DNA of 8,812 nt from the NCBI GenBank assembly GCA_026713745.1, contig JAPONU010000270.1:1-8812 (forward strand). The letters run 5' to 3'. Source of the DNA: a bacterium (lineage in GTDB: Bacteria > Actinomycetota > Acidimicrobiia > Acidimicrobiales > CATQHL01). Positions 6,202-8,812 of this stretch are shown here, one piece after another. Positions within the stretch are counted from its first letter, which is position 1. Each line of letters begins with the position of its first letter. Below the pieces are notes generated by a model, which saw nothing but the letters and a program-made list of their open reading frames with translations, had not been told where the DNA came from and searched no databases. The position numbers and the translations under genes are program-made.

Positions 6202-6355
6202 CGATGGGTGCGTGGGGCGGGCAATGGAGCGTACGCGTGGCTGAGGTCCGTGCCGGACTGTAGGTGCCGCGGTCATCGTGCCGCAGATCAGTTACCGTTC
6301 CTGTAATGTGCTCGATGCCCGGTCTACTGCAGGTACCGCTGAGTGAGGGGGCGCG

Positions 6356-7582
6356 ATGGATTCGGGAGAGAACCCGTTTACGCCCGGTTTCGGGCAGGCA
6401 CCACCGGTCCTCGCGGGCCGCGACGACCTCCTCGGCCTCGCAGCGACCGCTCTTGCATCCGGACCGCGCCATGTCGCGTTCACCTCGTTACTCCTCGGGC
6501 CGAGAGGGGTGGGCAAGACCGCCCTACTCGCCGCAATTGAGGAGGAGGCCCGGAGCGCGGGATGGCATGTCGTGAAAGCAGCCGCGCTGTTCAACCCCAG
6601 GGAGGGAACTGGGCCGGTCCCTCACTTCGAGGAGCAGTGCTGGGACATCCTCGACGGCATCGACCCGCCGCGGCGGGGCCGTCTGACAGGAATAGCGCTC
6701 CCGGTGGCGGGCGGCGGGGCGCAGTGGGAGCATCGACCCGAACGCGAGCCGTCATTCCAGAAGCTCGTGCAGAACACGGTCGACGCTGTCGTACGCGAAG
6801 GATCCGCCGGCGTCCTACTGACATTGGACGAGTTCCACAACCTCTCTGAGAGCGAGGCCAGCGAGATAGCCACGGTGCTCCAGCACCTGACGAAACTCGA
6901 TCAGCGGCCACTCGCGTTCTTCGGTGTGGGCCTCCCTCACCTCGAGTACACGCTGTTGACGCACCCCGGCTTCACGTTCTTCCAGCGGTGCAACCGCCTT
7001 CGCATCGACAACATCTCCCTCCATGACGCCATGCACGCCATCGAAGTCCCCTTCGCTGCACACGACACGCCGGTCCCGCTCCCGGAACTCAAGCGAGCTG
7101 CCGGGGCCACGCGTGGCTACGGCTACGCCATCCAGTCAATCGGCTACCACCTCTGGGATCTCTGCGGCAGCCCGACGGGGGCCGTGACTTCTGCTCACGT
7201 GGGCGAGGCGGTCACTCGCATGGAAGAGGATGTGGCGCGAAATGTCACCATGCCGATATGGGCGCGCCTGTCCGACAACGACAAGCGGTTCCTGTGCGCG
7301 ATGACGCCGGACACCGGCCCGTCTCGACTGCGGGACATAGCGCAGCGCCTCGGGCGAGACGGCGTACATGTCTCGAAGTACAGGAGGCGCCTACTTGATG
7401 AGGGCGTCGTGCTCGACGCCGGGCGCGGCTACCTCAGCTTCGCCAACGGCGAGGTGCGGTACCGGGCAATCGCAGAACATGACCTCTACCAGACTCACCG
7501 CGACGCCGCGGGCGGCGCCCCGGAAGAGGTACCCGACGAACCACATCTGCGCAACGGGGGCACCGCGCCTCCCCTCGGGTAG
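6356..7582 (+). CDS. AAA/Orc1-Cdc6-like ATPase with C-terminal winged-helix-like segment
   Basis: 408 residues. It opens with NPFTPGFGQAPPVLAGRDD (6-24), the actinobacterial form of the Cdc6/STAND-like 'GR' entry motif. Walker A is GPRGVGKT (48-55, with K54 and T55) and Walker B is VLLTLDEFH (153-161, with D158 and E159). LAFFGVGLP (186-194) fits the sensor-1 strand, and RCNRLRIDNIS (211-221) is a plausible arginine-finger/sensor-2 approach. Residues 305-365 (LSDNDKRFLCAM to GVVLDAGRGYLSF) look like a winged helix, suggesting DNA binding. ATG 6356 follows GAGGGGG at 6345-6351. A proline/glycine-rich tail ends at TAG 7580-7582. It is not obviously in an operon, lying 260 bases from the macro gene on the same strand. 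Standalone ATPases of this type are common and mostly uncharacterised; I cannot assign a specific pathway. Confidence 0.85.
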   Translation: MDSGENPFTPGFGQAPPVLAGRDDLLGLAATALASGPRHVAFTSLLLGPRGVGKTALLAAIEEEARSAGWHVVKAAALFNPREGTGPVPHFEEQCWDILDGIDPPRRGRLTGIALPVAGGGAQWEHRPEREPSFQKLVQNTVDAVVREGSAGVLLTLDEFHNLSESEASEIATVLQHLTKLDQRPLAFFGVGLPHLEYTLLTHPGFTFFQRCNRLRIDNISLHDAMHAIEVPFAAHDTPVPLPELKRAAGATRGYGYAIQSIGYHLWDLCGSPTGAVTSAHVGEAVTRMEEDVARNVTMPIWARLSDNDKRFLCAMTPDTGPSRLRDIAQRLGRDGVHVSKYRRRLLDEGVVLDAGRGYLSFANGEVRYRAIAEHDLYQTHRDAAGGAPEEVPDEPHLRNGGTAPPLG

Positions 7583-7593
7583 TCGAACCCGAG
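7574..7593. terminator. Hairpin overlapping the ATPase stop codon
   Basis: CTCGGGT (7574-7580), loop AGTCGA (7581-7586) and ACCCGAG (7587-7593) form a perfect 7-bp GC-rich stem. The stop TAG sits across the stem-loop junction. No T-tract follows; U-less hairpins are proposed as terminators in high-GC actinobacteria, so this is a modest candidate. Confidence 0.4.
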
Positions 7594-7988
7594 ACGCCGC
7601 TGCACAGCCCCGCCGCCCGGGAGTTCCCCGACCTTCCCGAACCCAGCCGCAGCGCCTCGCGGCATCGGTCTCGACTACGACTCTCAGATCGCCGCAGCAG
7701 TGCGCGGGAGCGGGCCGGCGGCGGACCGCCGCACGAACGCATAACTGGACAACTCAACGAGACCTAACTCGCCAAAAGCCCGTTGTGGGGTGTTCGCCAC
7801 CAGTCCTGACCAGCCGAAACCGGAGGCCCCTCGGAACGCGCCACATTTTGGAACTGGCCATGCCTTCTAGCAGTGATCTGACGGGCAACGAGTCGCGTCG
7901 CCCACGCGACCTGCAGTTCGACTGGAATGTGCGAGTGAAACCGCACCACCCCACTTCAGGACCACCACGCCGCCAAGCCCTCCAGATA
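7594..7988. other. No recognisable gene between ATPase and transposase remnant
   Basis: Open frames in this stretch on both strands lack family motifs and read as compositional shadows. No tRNA cloverleaf, CRISPR repeat or clear promoter is visible. It may be decayed IS or host sequence, since a transposase remnant begins at its right end. Confidence 0.55.
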
Positions 7989-8081
7989 ACGATCAACAAC
8001 CTCCTCCAAGTCCTACGCCGCACAGCCCACGGATTCACCAACCCCCACAACTTCGACGCCCGCGGCCTGCTGATAACGTGA
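7989..8081 (+). pseudogene. Transposase C-terminal remnant (ISL3-like)
   Basis: The last 30 codons before TGA 8079-8081 read INNLLQVLRRTAHGF followed by TNPHNFDARGLLIT. This matches the C-terminal helix of ISL3-like transposases (pattern NNxLxVLRRxAHGFxNxxNFxARGLL). Upstream of about 7989 the same frame loses transposase character (GNESRRPRDLQFDW and so on), so only the 3' end survives. It differs in sequence from the transposase end at 3-128 and is therefore a separate element. The response-regulator pseudogene starts about 50 bases downstream, consistent with insertion into and later decay of that gene. No terminal inverted repeat was recognised. Confidence 0.6.
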
Positions 8082-8133
8082 ACGCCACACCGACACCAGC
8101 AAGCCAAGATCCCACGTTCTCGCGCAGGCTCCA

Positions 8134-8704
8134 CATCTGATGGCCCTGCTGGACCTGATGCTGCCGGAGCACGACGGCGTGGAACTGATGGAGGACATCC
8201 TAGCCCTCCCGGATCCCGGTCATCTTCCTATCGGCCCACGGCAAGCACGAGACGGTCGCAAGGGTGCTGGAGAAGGGGGCCACCGACTACATCGTCACGC
8301 CTTTCTCACCGACGGAGCTGGTGGCCAGGGTGCGGGCGGCCCTGCGCCGGTTCGGGGAACCGCAGATCTCGTCGCCGGCGGAGCCCTTCGTGCTGGGCGA
8401 CCTGACCGTCGACTACGCCCAGCGCAGGGTAACGGTCTCAGGGCTTGCCGCGCCTCTGACGCCCACCGAGTTCGACCTGCTGGCGGCGCTCTCGATGGAG
8501 GCCGGGCGGGTGGTGCCCCACGAGCGGCTGCTGAGGCGGGTGTGGAGTCCGGGAAGGCCGGGGAACATGCGGGTGCTGCGCACTCACCTCAAGCACCTGC
8601 GCCGCAAGCTGGGCGCCGCCGCCGCCGACCCCCGGTACTTCTTCGCCGAACCCCGCGTCGGCTACCGGATGCCGGCGGCGGAGACGAGCGGGGAGGAGAC
8701 GTAG
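8134..8704 (+). pseudogene. OmpR/PhoB-family response regulator, 5'-truncated and frameshifted
   Basis: The first recognisable residues are ALLDLMLPEHDGVELMEDI, the receiver-domain segment around the phosphoacceptor Asp (LLDLMLP). About 45 N-terminal residues, including the acidic pair, are missing. The frame then breaks at 8214-8216: LPD in frame 1 continues as PVIFLSAHGKHETVARVLEKG in frame 2, a net one-base gain or two-base loss. Frame 2 stays open to TAG 8702-8704. It carries the receiver Thr/Pro region (TPFSPTELVARVRAALRR) and a complete winged-helix DNA-binding domain (LTPTEFDLLAAL, VLRTHLKHLRRKLG, AEPRVGYRM). An ATG at 8140 or GTG/ATG starts further on could give partial products, but a functional phospho-regulator is unlikely. 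The upstream transposase remnant suggests IS-linked damage. A sequencing error could explain the frameshift but not the missing 5' end. Confidence 0.82.
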
Positions 8705-8764
8705 GCGCTGGAGGGCGCCCGCGGCCCCTCCGACGAAACGAGGCATGTATTGCGACGGGGTAGC

Positions 8765-8812
8765 ATGAGCGACGGCTCGGCCTTGGCGTTAGCCCTGATC
8801 ATCTTCTTCCTG
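8765..8812 (+). CDS. Start of a putative membrane protein (cut by window edge)
   Basis: ATG at 8765 opens a frame of 16 codons (MSDGSALALALIIFFL) to the window end. The hydrophobic run from residue 6 on suggests an N-terminal membrane segment. A weak GGGG lies seven to ten bases upstream. It follows the response regulator pseudogene by 60 bases on the same strand. There is too little to name it. Confidence 0.4.
   Translation, partial: MSDGSALALALIIFFL

Noticed and set aside
7566..7610. GGTTCGA-like T-arm on the minus strand, suggesting a tRNA
   Set aside because: Only the arm-like hairpin exists (it is the 7-bp stem at 7574-7593). No acceptor, D-arm or anticodon arm can be folded around it.
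7754..8134. Minus-strand 126-codon frame opposite the transposase remnant
   Set aside because: Rich in Arg/Trp/Cys with no domain pattern; the plus strand has a recognisable transposase C-terminus in the same interval.
1..8812. CRISPR array or tandem repeat cluster
   Set aside because: No evenly spaced direct repeats of 20-40 bases were seen anywhere in the window.

Overview
The window is GC-rich DNA with codon use and protein families typical of a high-GC actinobacterium. An acidimicrobial or other environmental lineage is possible, but no ribosomal or housekeeping marker is present to fix the taxon. It reads as accessory DNA: a cluster of nucleotide/NAD-linked conflict genes mixed with decayed genes and two insertion-sequence remnants.

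Left part (1-2530). The C-terminal end of an ISL3-type transposase (to 128, + strand) abuts a three-gene minus-strand series. Read in its own direction this is: a large TIR-domain protein (2530-1316), a SLOG-superfamily protein (1310-453, five bases after the TIR stop), and the first 83 residues of a protein resembling the 5-hydroxymethyl-dU DNA kinase helical-domain / glutamyl-thymine pyrophosphorylase group (376-125). That last gene is cut off where the transposase remnant begins.

Middle (2531-4925). A 648-bp gene-free stretch separates the minus-strand operon from a divergent plus-strand pair: a short MTH538/ThsB-like TIR protein (3179-3646) and a Nmad2-like (nucleotide-modification-associated domain 2) protein (3651-4259), spaced four bases apart. 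A 5'-deleted type I restriction methylase gene (hsdM remnant) follows.

Right part (4926-8812). Next come a macro-domain protein with an N-terminal extension and two substitutions at normally conserved macro active-site positions (5031-6095), and an AAA/Orc1-Cdc6-like ATPase with a C-terminal winged-helix-like segment (6356-7582). Beyond these lie a second transposase 3' remnant (to 8081), a 5'-truncated and frameshifted OmpR/PhoB-type response regulator pseudogene (to 8704), and the start of a membrane protein at the window edge.

How the genes may work together (inference). TIR domains make nucleotide signals from NAD+. SLOG and macro domains bind such nucleotides. Each of the two TIR genes is paired with a gene from a family predicted to act on modified DNA bases. 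The most interesting reading is a composite anti-phage or DNA-modification-linked TIR signalling locus. One arm has been broken by IS activity; the other (TIR-Nmad2, possibly with the variant macro protein) appears intact.
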